A stretch of DNA of 64,000 bases from Saccharibacillus alkalitolerans (GTDB lineage: Bacteria; Bacillota; Bacilli; Paenibacillales; Paenibacillaceae), in NCBI RefSeq assembly GCF_011090185.1, contig NZ_JAAFGS010000010.1, forward strand, positions 1 to 64,000, given 5' to 3'. The notes beneath the pieces were generated by a model, which did not search any database, had not been told where the DNA came from, and saw only the letters and a program-made list of their open reading frames with translations. The translations under genes were made by a program, and so were the position numbers. This document shows, piece by piece, positions 42,505 through 51,701 of this stretch. Every line of letters begins with the position of its first letter. Position 1 is the stretch's first letter.

Positions 42505-43143
42505 TCAACCTTTTGCCTCCAGATGAACATTCTTTGCCATCGTCGACTGTAAATTCATTATTCCGACATCCACCGACGTTTCAATATACCCCTGAATCTG
42601 TATAAAGCTAAAGACATTTAAGGGCTCATCAACGACCTGTTCCTCATAGTCCATATCGCCCAGCACATGAGGGACAAACTCAAAAACGTCACTGGATTTC
42701 ACTTCCTCCAGGTCAATGACTTCATTCGATTTTCCCTTGATGGCTTTCTTCATGTCGTTCGTCATATCGTAATGCTCCAGCAGCTTTCCGTTCAGCAATC
42801 TGAAATCGTTATGATAAAGGCGGGTCACTTCCGGGTCTGCCACCATTCGATTCCTTAGCCAAGGCATGTAGAACCCCTTCATCCACTGCTCGTCTGCAAT
42901 CAAGTGCGCAAAGTACCCAAGCACGTATAGGTTATCCGAATGCGATTTGTATTTTTCCAAAAATTCCTTATAGTCGATATGTCTTGTGAAATCCCGATGC
43001 TCTCCTCGATAGAAATGGGATTCGTCTTTTGTCCCTACGGCATCCGGAGCAACACTGCCCAGCAAAAACGAAGTTTTATCCGCGATATTCAATCTCTCCG
43101 CAATCTGATTTCCGATAATCAGATGCATGATTCTGGATCCCAT
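42505..43143 (-). CDS. zinc-dependent phospholipase C-like protein
   Basis: A 212-residue cytoplasmic protein of the zinc-dependent phospholipase C/S1-P1 nuclease-like fold. His and Asp ligands are seen in MHLIIGNQIAERL, SVAPDAV, SHFYRGEH, and YFAHLIADEQW. No signal peptide, so it is a member of the cytosolic hydrolase group of Bacillus rather than a secreted lecithinase. TTGAGGTG precedes the ATG at 43143; the upstream frame has none. Confidence 0.78.
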   Translation of the reverse strand: MGSRIMHLIIGNQIAERLNIADKTSFLLGSVAPDAVGTKDESHFYRGEHRDFTRHIDYKEFLEKYKSHSDNLYVLGYFAHLIADEQWMKGFYMPWLRNRMVADPEVTRLYHNDFRLLNGKLLEHYDMTNDMKKAIKGKSNEVIDLEEVKSSDVFEFVPHVLGDMDYEEQVVDEPLNVFSFIQIQGYIETSVDVGIMNLQSTMAKNVHLEAKG

Positions 43144-43186
43144 AAAATTCACCTCAAGGAGTTTTATAATTACCGGTTTATGTATT

Positions 43187-43540
43187 TCACACCATACCCA
43201 ATGCATTTTTAAAGCTTTTTATTAAATAAGTATATTGGTCCAGATTTGTATCGCTAAATGCTTCCTCTCTAGTGGATCGTATATCTTCGTATTGAGGCGC
43301 TACATCAAATTGCGATTCGGTGAAGTCATACCTTCTATGATGTATTTCGTTATAATAATGCCACGCTCCATCCGAGATCTTCGTTCTTACTATTTCTCCG
43401 CCGAAAATCTCCTGAATAACAATCGCCGTTACTCCGCACTGCCCGCTGGCCGGGTTGCTGACGGTCCACTTGGAACTGGACTCTATCGACCACGCTTCAA
43501 ATAAAGCTTTTAAAATCTTTTCATGATTTATATTGTTCAT
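43187..43540 (-). CDS. yunG: YunG-like protein
   Basis: A 117-residue protein of the YunG family of Bacillus: FEAWSIESSSKWTVSNPASGQCGVTAIVIQEIFGGEI, then WHYYNEIHHRRYDFTESQF and TREEAFSDTNLDQYTYL. The conserved Cys of GQCGVTA and His of WHYYN suggest a papain-like arrangement, but function is unproven. The ATG at 43540 follows CGGAGAGAATCT; the longer frame starts without a site. Confidence 0.82.
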   Translation of the reverse strand: MNNINHEKILKALFEAWSIESSSKWTVSNPASGQCGVTAIVIQEIFGGEIVRTKISDGAWHYYNEIHHRRYDFTESQFDVAPQYEDIRSTREEAFSDTNLDQYTYLIKSFKNALGMV

Positions 43541-43607
43541 AGATTCTCTCCGTAATTGCGCGCTCTTTTTAAAATGCTGAAATTGACCTTGCGTGTATTC
43601 ATGAATC

Positions 43608-44096
43608 TTATACATGCCTTTGAATCTTCACCTTACATTCTGACGTTGTCGGAGTCGTATACTCGATATAGTTCACCGAGCCGCAGTAATTTAAATAAGC
43701 TTCGTAACGAATCCTAATGGCGGGCAGAGTAATGAAATCCAAGACCCTATCCTTTGGAACCCAACGGCAGTCACTCGTTTCATCCGAGGTGCTTAATTCT
43801 CCTCCTTCCGCTTTGCATACAAAATCAAACATAACCTTCGTTGGAACATCGGTTACGCCGTCATACCACTTATGTATTCCTGTGCTTGATACAATGTTAA
43901 TCAAGTGGCCTACGCTCGCATCTATTCCGCTTTCTTCCTTGATTTCACGAATCACGCCGTCAATCAGATTTTCCCCAACTTCAGTAATTCCGCCAGGGTA
44001 TACCCATCCATCATCATGCGCTTTTACCAAAAGGATGTTTCCCTTCCCGTCCTCCACAATTCCACCCGCTGATACGATATGTGTTGGAAATCCCAC
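43608..44096 (-). CDS. Nudix hydrolase
   Basis: A 162-residue Nudix protein; the box GGITEVGENLIDGVIREIKEESGI carries the REIKEE metal-binding core. It hydrolyses a nucleoside diphosphate linked to another moiety; substrate unknown. GTG at 44096 is preceded by GGGAGG at seven bases, better placed than the ATG at 44111, which overlaps that site. The YunG-like gene follows 67 bp downstream. Confidence 0.88.
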   Translation of the reverse strand: MGFPTHIVSAGGIVEDGKGNILLVKAHDDGWVYPGGITEVGENLIDGVIREIKEESGIDASVGHLINIVSSTGIHKWYDGVTDVPTKVMFDFVCKAEGGELSTSDETSDCRWVPKDRVLDFITLPAIRIRYEAYLNYCGSVNYIEYTTPTTSECKVKIQRHV

Positions 44097-44215
44097 TTTG
44101 CAACCTCCCATTATTCGATTTTATTTCTTCTTGGTTCCGGTACGTCTCTGCGATTCCCTTACTCCTTCTTTGTTTATGTGTAATAAACGGATAAAAGGAA
44201 GCGAGGAGGGTTTAT

Positions 44216-44633
44216 ATGAAAAAAAGAGGGATTGCTTCCGCCTTATTCGACACAAGAAGAACCAATCCGACTTACAACGCGAACCCAGACATTATCGACT
44301 CCGCATGTATACTTAACGCCTCTTTACTATCTACCGGAATCGAAAAAACTTCAGTTTGGATTATGGTACAGCAAAAGAGAATATCAATCCGATCCGTCCA
44401 AAAAAATTCCGGACCGGGTTTTTCAAGTTTCTGTTTTAAATCAAGAGGGACAATGGTTTGAACAGGATACGGTCATCAAAACTACAGGGGTATTCGATGA
44501 ATTCCAACGAAGATCAATTGCTATAGATTTAAGTGATCAAGATTCGATAAAAATAACTATCGCTTTAATTGAGCAGGATAAAAACAGATTAACTTCAATC
44601 GAGTCATCAAGCTTTAACGTGCACTTAGAATAA
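44216..44633 (+). pseudogene. broken second copy of the 41243 gene
   Basis: From LTPLYYLPESKKLQFGLWY to the C-terminus it is a close copy of 41243-41758 (FDEFQRRSIAIDLSDQDSI is identical), but the frame that encodes this starts at 44232. The ATG at 44216, with GAGGAGGG upstream, begins MKKRGIASA in a different frame. The signal anchor and about 30 codons between are deleted, and a frameshift joins the parts. It is probably not functional. Confidence 0.78.
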
Positions 44634-44665
44634 AAACGAACTTGAATTCACGACTTCCAATGTGT

Positions 44666-45283
44666 TTAATTCATTAAGATTGAAATATATTCTTCATCTT
44701 TAAGCCTTGTCACCTTACAGTTCTCATGAGATTCAAATTCTACTATTCTCTCTTCGATCGTTTTATTGGTATGATCTTTAAAAATATCTTCTCGATCATA
44801 GTGAGGAAAAATAAGCTTGTCGGTTACGCCTAATGCCTTAAAATCCGTTAGATTCACGGCGTTCATCTGTGGAGTGAAGAAATCGACAATGTTAATGTTC
44901 GGCCCCAGCAATAACGCTCCCGCACTTACTCCGACTATAATCACATTCTGTGCGGCCAGTTTTTTAATCGTTTCATCAGCACCGCTTTTCTTAGCGTAAT
45001 ACAATAATGTAAATGGATTTCCGCCGTTGATATATATAACATCTCTATGTATAAGAATTTGCGGGTCATCAAATTCTATATCTACAAAATCGATATGCCG
45101 AAACCCCATGTCCTTGAATTCTTGCATCGCCCTTTGTGCATATCTATTATTTTCTTTCATAGGGGATCCTGTTGTAATAATAGCGACTCTCAGTCGAGAG
45201 ATATCTCTATCGATAAAATTCAGAAACTGATTTTTAATATCTTCCGTATAAAAGCCGCAACAGGTTAGTAACAAGCTGCTCAT
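44666..45283 (-). CDS. peptidase S51-family protein (dipeptidase E-like)
   Basis: A 205-residue serine hydrolase of family S51 (class I glutamine amidotransferase-like fold). The nucleophile is Ser120 in GVSAGALLLGP, and His161 in FPHYDRED follows; YINGGNPFTLL is the conserved N-G-G-N segment. It would be a cytoplasmic peptidase, possibly of Asp- or Glu-dipeptides. A 17-base A tract lies downstream at 45314-45330. Confidence 0.87.
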   Translation of the reverse strand: MSSLLLTCCGFYTEDIKNQFLNFIDRDISRLRVAIITTGSPMKENNRYAQRAMQEFKDMGFRHIDFVDIEFDDPQILIHRDVIYINGGNPFTLLYYAKKSGADETIKKLAAQNVIIVGVSAGALLLGPNINIVDFFTPQMNAVNLTDFKALGVTDKLIFPHYDREDIFKDHTNKTIEERIVEFESHENCKVTRLKDEEYISILMN

Positions 45284-45341
45284 TGAAGTCCTCCATTCTT
45301 AAATAGATCCGCGAAAAAAAAAAAAAAAACGATGCAAAAGA

Positions 45342-46322
45342 TCAAACCCTCACGTTCCTGAAATACTCCATCTTGCTATCAATAAATCCGTCATCGAAGT
45401 CAGCTCCCCCTATCAGCTCGGATTCCCTAAAACATAAGCCAAAGAGCCACAGCTGCCTGAGTACAACGAATATAGAAACCGCTTCGACATCGTTTTCGCC
45501 GAGATCTCTTACGTGTCTGTATCCGTTCAGGAACGCTTCCCAAAGCCTTTCCACTTCATCCTTGTTATGGCCGCTGTGAATTTCTCTCGCTAATCTAAAC
45601 TCCGCAATATCATAAGCTCTCCACCCATAACCGGAAATATCGAAATCATAATGCGTTAATTTCCCGTCGTCCGTGAAGGCTGCGTTTGTGTTGCCGTGCA
45701 AGTCCCCATGACAAACACCCCAATCCAAGCCTTTTTCGATCTTCATCGCTAACCGTTCCTTTAATCCTAAGATTTTTTCGCGAATAAAACGATAATCTTC
45801 CGGACGATGTTCCATATGTAATTCGATTAGATTAAGCGGTTTCTCGATCAGAAATTCCAAATCAAGATCCCCTCTTACGTGTTCGCTTCTGAAATTTTCG
45901 GTAACTTTATGGATTTCAGCAACGGATTCCCCAAACAAATAGCTATCTTCTACGGTATGGATCGGCTTTTCATTACCTTCCGCAAAACTAAACATAACTC
46001 CATATCTTACACCCTCAGCGACAAAAAACTCGTTTATGAAGGTCCCGTCTTTTTTGGCAATCGGTATTGATACGCTTACATCATTCCCATGCAAATCATT
46101 CAATAAATCCAGTTCAAAAGCAATCTCCGATTTATTTCTTCGATCCGCACGATAAACTCTAAAGATATATTTACCTGACCCCGTCTCTAAAATATAGGTA
46201 TCGTTCATGCCTCTAAGGAAGTAATTTAAACGAATAGGTTCTTGAAATTCATAATTGTCTGCAATATGCGACGTTAATGCTTGCTTGGACAAGAGTGAGT
46301 ATGCAACAGGAAATAAATTCAA
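45342..46322 (-). CDS. aminoglycoside phosphotransferase-like kinase
   Basis: A 326-residue protein-kinase-fold phosphotransferase. The catalytic loop CHGDLHGNTN and metal-binding YDFDISG are seen near residues 205-225, with an N-lobe KYIFRVYRADRR lysine/nucleotide region. It resembles SrkA/YihE-like or homoserine kinase-like proteins more than true aminoglycoside enzymes. TTG at 46322 is the start that the frame allows; the ribosome site is weak. Confidence 0.83.
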   Translation of the reverse strand: MNLFPVAYSLLSKQALTSHIADNYEFQEPIRLNYFLRGMNDTYILETGSGKYIFRVYRADRRNKSEIAFELDLLNDLHGNDVSVSIPIAKKDGTFINEFFVAEGVRYGVMFSFAEGNEKPIHTVEDSYLFGESVAEIHKVTENFRSEHVRGDLDLEFLIEKPLNLIELHMEHRPEDYRFIREKILGLKERLAMKIEKGLDWGVCHGDLHGNTNAAFTDDGKLTHYDFDISGYGWRAYDIAEFRLAREIHSGHNKDEVERLWEAFLNGYRHVRDLGENDVEAVSIFVVLRQLWLFGLCFRESELIGGADFDDGFIDSKMEYFRNVRV

Positions 46323-46485
46323 ATCCGCACCATCCTTTTGACTTTCGGTTTATCCATAACTATACTCTCTTTGGCCAGAATTTTTCTTCTATTTTGTTAT
46401 CGGATGCAGCATGTCTTCTTGAACTAGCTGACAAACGTTTGTATGGTTTTTCCGTTTTCTATCCGCTCTTCAAAAAGTTCTCCCG

Positions 46486-46526
46486 CCCGATAGGCAGTGC
46501 CCGCAGCGTGAATACCAAGTTAGATG
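46486..46526. repeat. decayed attC-like element (right end)
   Basis: GTGCCCGCAGCGTGAATA matches the right arm of the intact elements, followed after CCAA by GTTAGATGATG, a recognisable GTTRRRY core with the common GATG extension. The left half is no longer visible. Confidence 0.65.
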
Positions 46527-46549
46527 ATGTTCATGGCTTCTTCGGTCTT

Positions 46550-47209
46550 CTATCCCAGCTGCTTTGTTATTCTTTCCGCATTGGATCTCACATACTCGAA
46601 TTCACTATTCCGTGCTAACTTTAAATATTGTTCAAGTTCTTTCGACTTCATTTGGTACAGCACTTCCAGAGCTGCAATTCTTTGATATTCCAGATTCGTA
46701 TTCCATGCCATCACGGCTCTTTCTTCGGCATACTTAGATTTGATGTATCCAAGAGCTAATATTGCCCTTCTTCGGACATACTCATCATGATCCTCGGAAA
46801 ATTCACGGATGATTTCTTCAGCTTCCGAATACTGCGCAGATATTTTTGTGAGGTAATGCGCTAACTGCCATCTCACCTCGGGGTCCGGATGGAATAACCC
46901 CTCCTGTGCTAAAAATAGAAGACTTTTGGGCCGTTCGCATAACTTATTAATTAGAATTCCACATTCATGATCCCGTGCGATCATGTATAGTAAATTATTG
47001 ATCGTTTTTCGAGACCAATACGAGTGTTCCGTAGTTTCTACCAGTTCAGAAAATAGGAAATTCACTATTGCCCAACTCTCGTATTCGGTTTCCCATTCAT
47101 ATTCAGGTTTTTGAGTTTTCGACCATTCCCAAAAATCATTTACTCGTTCATCTAATTTTGTATAAATGTCTTTAGAAGAATCGTGAATGATTCCAGATCG
47201 TTCCTTCAT
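46550..47209 (-). CDS. HEAT-repeat protein
   Basis: A 219-residue helical protein. HEAT/PBS-type repeats appear in the second half: DPEVRWQLAHYLTKI, DEYVRRRAILALGYI, YQRIAALEVLYQM, FEYVRSNAERITKQLG. Such proteins are found as phycobilin-lyase-like scaffolds and as toxin immunity proteins; the role here is unknown. The ATG at 47209 follows GAGGTG. Confidence 0.8.
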   Translation of the reverse strand: MKERSGIIHDSSKDIYTKLDERVNDFWEWSKTQKPEYEWETEYESWAIVNFLFSELVETTEHSYWSRKTINNLLYMIARDHECGILINKLCERPKSLLFLAQEGLFHPDPEVRWQLAHYLTKISAQYSEAEEIIREFSEDHDEYVRRRAILALGYIKSKYAEERAVMAWNTNLEYQRIAALEVLYQMKSKELEQYLKLARNSEFEYVRSNAERITKQLG

Positions 47210-47265
47210 CTTGAAACACCTCACAGAAACAGATTCCCGGGAATTTTAGCTAGCGTGACTAAGAA

Positions 47266-47650
47266 TCAGTTTTTTGAATTATATTGATCCAGATCTTGGG
47301 CAGCCTTAAAAAAATGCATGAAGTCTTTAATTACGGTTTGATCTTTGCTAATTAAAAGAGTTAACGTGGAGTCCCAACATATGATTTCTATTTCTGCCTT
47401 GGGATGTTGAACTGAATTCCCCGGTTAACCAATATCGATCTCCCCCATCCCCTGAACTCTTGCTGAGTTGGTATCGATCCACATAATCAAGAAAACGATC
47501 AGGCATCCATTTCAACTCGGGTTCTGTAATCAGCCAGTTGTATTCACGTTGTTTATTTTTAATCGCTTTAAAAATAGGACCAAGAAACGTATAGTATTCA
47601 ACTTCCTTTGAATTAACTAGAATTGCATTCGCGATCTTCGCCCCTTTCAT
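47266..47650 (-). pseudogene. frameshifted hypothetical gene
   Basis: The first 78 codons (ATG 47650) read KMGAKI-like N-terminus through ELKWMPDRFLDYVDRYQL to YWLTGE. At the GGGG tract (47419-47422) the frame must change by one base to continue as HPKAEIEIICWDSTLTLLIS and FMHFFKAAQDLDQYNSKN, ending at 47266. Both halves look like one protein, so a one-base insertion in the G run has broken it. In the unshifted frame the product would end at 47348. Could be recent decay or a sequencing error. Confidence 0.72.
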
Positions 47651-47672
47651 ATCACGTTCCTGTATTCACGAA
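47648..47672. repeat. decayed attC-like element (left end)
   Basis: CATATCACGTTCCTGTATTC followed by ACG matches the left end of the intact elements (..AACGTTCCTGTATTCACG). The matching right half is not visible before the next gene. Confidence 0.65.
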
Positions 47673-47718
47673 ACGACCTGCCCATAGATCCCCCCAAAGC
47701 CGCAACAAAATCATGAGC

Positions 47719-48633
47719 CTAATCCGACAGCGCTCGCATGATGTTGGATTTCGCCTCTGCCGCAATCGCTTCATTCCCGTCATCGACCGCCTGCATCAAG
47801 ATCAATACAGGGATGTATACCGCCATCAGCCGCGCCAGCAGCTTCGTTTCCTCGTCCGCGCCTCCGTAAGTTTCGAAAAATACGCCGCGAGCGTAAGCCG
47901 GTAAAAAGCTGTAAGCAGCGCTTAAATCGCAGGCCGGATGCCCTAAGCTCAGATCGCCCCAATCAATGATGCCGGAAACGATCCCGTTCTCATTCACCAG
48001 CATATTTTTGAAATGAAGATCGCCATGCAGCAGCACATTCACCTCTTCGACGCGGTCCGTTTGCAGCCCGCTCATATACGCTTCGATTACACCGGACTCC
48101 TTCGGCGACAAGTGTGCAGCCACCTTCGACAGAAAACTTTCCAATTTCGCTTTGCGCGATAAGATATCCGTCAAGTTTCGATGATCCTGCTGAACTCCGC
48201 ACTTCAGCGCCGCCTGCACCGGAAACTCATGCAATCTCCGCAAAAATTTCGCCAGCGGTTCTGCCGATAAAGCCCGGCGTTCTTCCGTCAAACCGATGGG
48301 GAAATCTCCCGGCACGTAGGCATAACCAAGAAACGGCGCCGGGTATTCGTCACTTGCTTCGCCATAAAACAACGGTTTCGGATAAGGGATGGTTATATAG
48401 CTCTCCAGCTTCGGCAGCAGCTTCCCTTCCATACGAATGAAGCCGACTGCAATCGTTCTTCTCGGAAACCGGAACACGTACTCGTCGCCGACGAGGAAAA
48501 CCGTATTGTCCCAGCCCCAACCTAATCGCTTCACCTGCTTCGATGACAGCTGAGGGAATTGTCTGCCGATCAGCGTCCGCGCCTGCTCTTCGTTAACCTC
48601 CCACTCCGCATCCCATACATTCGTTCCTCCCAT
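47719..48633 (-). CDS. APH-family phosphotransferase
   Basis: A 304-residue kinase-fold phosphotransferase of the APH family. NTVFLVGDEYVFRFPRR is the N-lobe, HGDLHFKNMLVN the catalytic loop (about 205), and IIDWGDLSLGHPACDL the metal-binding loop. It could phosphorylate an aminoglycoside, macrolide or other small substrate. It is GC-richer than its neighbours, suggesting a separate origin. Start: ATG at 48633. Confidence 0.87.
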   Translation of the reverse strand: MGGTNVWDAEWEVNEEQARTLIGRQFPQLSSKQVKRLGWGWDNTVFLVGDEYVFRFPRRTIAVGFIRMEGKLLPKLESYITIPYPKPLFYGEASDEYPAPFLGYAYVPGDFPIGLTEERRALSAEPLAKFLRRLHEFPVQAALKCGVQQDHRNLTDILSRKAKLESFLSKVAAHLSPKESGVIEAYMSGLQTDRVEEVNVLLHGDLHFKNMLVNENGIVSGIIDWGDLSLGHPACDLSAAYSFLPAYARGVFFETYGGADEETKLLARLMAVYIPVLILMQAVDDGNEAIAAEAKSNIMRALSD

Positions 48634-48734
48634 GAAAGGTCTGCCTCCTCGTTCCTTCCTTTATTTAGACGCTCACATTCCAAAAATCGTTCACACGACT
48701 CACCGTATCCAATATCTTTGTATTTCAGTATCAT

Positions 48735-49025
48735 TTACAATTCCCTCTGAATCCAATGTTCCACCATTTCCGAATCGGGATCGGTATCCAAGTCTTCAAT
48801 GAAGAAGATAGACAAAATAACGCTGGCCTGATCTCCGAACTCTTTGGCAAGAGTTTTTTCCAGCGCTTCATACTCCAATTTCGTTACTTTTTCTTTCAAA
48901 GCTAGATCAATAACCATTTTTTCTTTCTTCTTCACCATTTCAACAGCGGTATTCCTATCAAAATCAATGATCTCCTCTGATAGCGGCTCGATTCGTTGTG
49001 AAGATCGACAGGCTGTCAACAGCAT
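48735..49025 (-). pseudogene. lipoprotein gene with truncated signal peptide
   Basis: The frame begins MLLTACRSS, that is only the last part of a lipoprotein signal (LLTAC lipobox); five hydrophobic codons (ILF) continue upstream to a TAG, with no start codon. The rest is a 90-residue acidic helical domain (VEMVKKKEKMVIDLALKEKV, FGDQASVILSIFFIEDLD). The signal is too short for export, so the 5' end has probably been lost. Confidence 0.6.
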
Positions 49026-49066
49026 GAATAAGATGGTATCTGAGGAAATCTACCATCCTGAATCAC

Positions 49067-49603
49067 TTACAATATTTTTATTAATTCTAAATTTGCATAA
49101 GTCGTTTCCGAACATTCATGATCTCCATAAATTCCGCTTGCATGATTGAACCCGGATTTAATCCAAAATTTTAAAGCCGGCCAATTTTTCACCGCTACGT
49201 TGATCCGAATTTCTTTATACCCCAAAGATGCTATTAGTTCTATAAATTGATTGATGACTTCTTGTCCGAAGCCTTGTTTTTGAATCCTCTTGTCTATATA
49301 CAAAAATTCAAGATATACAGAATCGGTAGACGGGTAACCGTGATATACACTCAATATTCCTATTATATTTTGGTCTTCTTTATTTCGAATGGTTTAAATT
49401 CTGTAATTTTCCAATTTACCGCTCGGAGGTAGGTTGCCTTTAAAGAAACAATCTTTGATATGCTCGGGATTGCAGCTTTGGCCATCCCACTGATTCATAT
49501 ACTTACTTGTTTCATAAAGATCTTGTACCAATGAAATCTCATCTTCTTTTAAATTCGACATCATAAGCCTTTGGGAGTTCCATTTGTCTAAAATAAGTTT
49601 CAT
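49067..49603 (-). pseudogene. GNAT acetyltransferase interrupted by an in-frame TAA
   Basis: Two segments in the same frame, 49603-49397 (starting MKLILDKWNSQRLMMSNLK) and 49393-49067 (TIRNKEDQNIIGILSVYHGY, then IDKRIQKQGFGQEVINQFIEL, the acetyl-CoA loop), are separated by one TAA at 49394-49396. Together they give a normal 178-residue GNAT protein. A single C-to-T-type change, for example from CAA, would explain it. Confidence 0.8.
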
Positions 49604-49701
49604 GATTTTGTCCCTTCTTCGGTTCACCTAACCTAAGATTAATGAATATCGCAAAACACTAGAATGGTTCTCGTTATCTCTATTGCCCTCAGCAACTTTG
49701 A

Positions 49702-50061
49702 CTATCTTTCGCTTGAAAAAGTTTCAATATATTCTTCTATAGGCATTATCAGACCGTGGTCATCATCAATATAAATGCCCTTGATAAAGTTATCCTGACT
49801 CAATACTTTCTTCATTAGCTCTTTAGATTTATAGATCATCATGATGAAATTAGGGCTTTGAAAAGGAATCTTCTGTAATTCTTCAAACTCGTAATCATTT
49901 ATAAGGCTTTCAGAAAACTCATAAAAGATATGTTCTTTCCCGTAATCAACTACAAATCTATTATTCTCTATGCTTGAAACCGTATTTTCACCAAAGTGTT
50001 TAATTCTATGTATGGAATTGATGTTGAATGTTTCATCACCGATCAGGATTATCCATTGCAT
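49702..50061 (-). CDS. hypothetical protein
   Basis: A 119-residue protein starting MQWIILIGDETFNINSI. Strand-rich with an acidic patch (GIYIDDDHGLIMPIEEYIE). I do not recognise the family. No membrane segment. The 160 bp upstream (50062-50222) has no gene but contains weak attC-like traces: TATTGACGACGTACTGG near 50080 and GAGCGTCAATATGGCGTTAA near 50207. Confidence 0.7.
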   Translation of the reverse strand: MQWIILIGDETFNINSIHRIKHFGENTVSSIENNRFVVDYGKEHIFYEFSESLINDYEFEELQKIPFQSPNFIMMIYKSKELMKKVLSQDNFIKGIYIDDDHGLIMPIEEYIETFSSER

Positions 50062-50222
50062 ATGAAACCCTCCCGCTTGTATTGACGACGTACTGGCCTT
50101 TTGGACTCACTGCTTATAATTGTGAAGCTTGCAGCCCATCTAATACAGTGACGCCTCAACGGGCTCAAGAAGCTGACTATGGTCACGCGTTTCTCAGAGC
50201 GATCCGGAGCGTCAATATGGCG

Positions 50223-50993
50223 TTAATTGAAAGAAGTTCTGGAAGCAGCCATTCTATTTAAGGCGTTCTCAAAACAGCGATATCCTTCGTCTGCAATTGC
50301 CAGAAACTCTTCAACAGGCACATGGCTATCCAAGTAACAAGCATATAAATATTCCACTAAAGCGGAGTCAATCTCGCAATATTTTAGTATGGCATTCTTC
50401 ATCGTGATCATGTCATCTTCCCATACCCCTGTATTTTCCAAAACCAAAGAATATAATGCACGAAGTAATCTCTTCGAATAGCCTTTAATAAGTCTAGTTG
50501 TCATTGTGCGGTCATTAGCATGCGAAAGTAAACGATGTATGATACGATCTACTTCCTCCTTAGTCTCTGTATTCAAGTCTAAAATGAAATCTGGAGAAAT
50601 CATGATCGGAGGCACTTTTTCCCCAACGTCATCACCGTATACGCAAACACAGATGATCTTAACCCAAAAGCCCCACTCATTCGGTTTATTCAATACATCG
50701 TCAATCGAGCAAATGACCGTATCAATCTTAGTTACTACTGGGTATTCTTCCAACAGCCTATCTTTAATAGCTGACAATTTTTCGTAATCAATATCGTTAG
50801 GATTTACGCATACAATAGTAAAGTCTGCATCTGACTGAAAAGGTTTAGCCGTTCCTTTCGGAATCGAGCCGCACATATAAATGCTGTGAATCTTATCTTT
50901 AAATTCGGCAAGTAGATGATCGATATACTTATTAACAAAATCTTTATATTCACTTTGTATGACAACTCGATCTATAACTTTTTCCAATATCAT
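50223..50993 (-). CDS. nucleotidyltransferase-domain protein
   Basis: A 256-residue protein of the ANT/KNT-like nucleotidyltransferase fold: CGSIPKGTAKPFQSDADFTI carries the GS-x(10)-DxD metal site near residue 45, with a third acidic strand near KIDTVI. The C-terminal helical domain (LIKGYSKRLLRALYSLVLENTG) resembles that of aminoglycoside adenylyltransferases. Substrate unknown. Confidence 0.83.
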   Translation of the reverse strand: MILEKVIDRVVIQSEYKDFVNKYIDHLLAEFKDKIHSIYMCGSIPKGTAKPFQSDADFTIVCVNPNDIDYEKLSAIKDRLLEEYPVVTKIDTVICSIDDVLNKPNEWGFWVKIICVCVYGDDVGEKVPPIMISPDFILDLNTETKEEVDRIIHRLLSHANDRTMTTRLIKGYSKRLLRALYSLVLENTGVWEDDMITMKNAILKYCEIDSALVEYLYACYLDSHVPVEEFLAIADEGYRCFENALNRMAASRTSFN

Positions 50994-51025
50994 ATAGACT
51001 CCTCCTAAAACAAAAACTTCTTTCG

Positions 51026-51070
51026 GCTAACGTTCCTGTATTCAAGAACCCTCTTCCCTAATGCAGCGTA
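51026..51070. repeat. truncated attC-like element
   Basis: GGCTAACGTTCCTGTATTCA gives a good R-box and left arm; after about 25 bases only GCAGCGT remains of the right arm, and the hairpin region and GTTRRRY core are gone. Confidence 0.75.
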
Positions 51071-51088
51071 CTCAAATCGTTCTTTATC

Positions 51089-51595
51089 TTATTTAGGCTT
51101 ATGAACGATGCCCTTAAATAAAAACTCCTTTTGATTTTCTCTTATATAGCTTAATATTTTTTCTTCAATATGGCTTTCCGACTGATAAATTCTATGATCC
51201 AAATCTTCAAAATCAGCATTATACTCCACTAGTTGGTCCTGCCTCTTTTCTCTGTCCATGTTTGGTTTTCCGCCTAACCGATTTACTGCTTCTAGCAATA
51301 TCGTATAATAATCTTCAATTCCTATAGCCTTAAAACCGTTTAACGCCTCCTCCCATACTATGCCTGTAGAATTAGAGAAGAATTGATCATGTCCGCCATT
51401 GTTCACTTCCGCGAGATACCATTCTATTGCAAATGTATATATTTGAGGGAGGGTGAACTTCTTTAAGTCATCCTTGTATTCCTTTTCTCCATCATAAATA
51501 TTAACATTCCACCATAACGGTTCAATTATTGCATCGATGTCATTCCCGTTAATGGTTTCTTCAGAAACATTTATTTCGACATCTTCAAAGCCCAT
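51089..51595 (-). CDS. DMP19/DUF4375-family protein
   Basis: A 168-residue cytoplasmic protein with the family core FAIEWYLAEVNNGGHDQFFSNSTGIVWEEALNGFKAIG. DMP19-type proteins are DNA-mimic or immunity-like proteins found in polymorphic toxin loci. Preceded by TAGGAGGGAATAT. Confidence 0.85.
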   Translation of the reverse strand: MGFEDVEINVSEETINGNDIDAIIEPLWWNVNIYDGEKEYKDDLKKFTLPQIYTFAIEWYLAEVNNGGHDQFFSNSTGIVWEEALNGFKAIGIEDYYTILLEAVNRLGGKPNMDREKRQDQLVEYNADFEDLDHRIYQSESHIEEKILSYIRENQKEFLFKGIVHKPK

Positions 51596-51701
51596 AATAT
51601 TCCCTCCTACTTGTTATTTTTCTTAGGTACTTCTTTTGAACACACGAAGTCAAAGCAAAAGCCGTATCTATCATTATTAGAGTTCACTTCATGAAGATAC
51701 T

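Noticed and set aside
45314..45330. A-rich homopolymer as a terminator
   Set aside because: No stem precedes the T-run on the minus strand.
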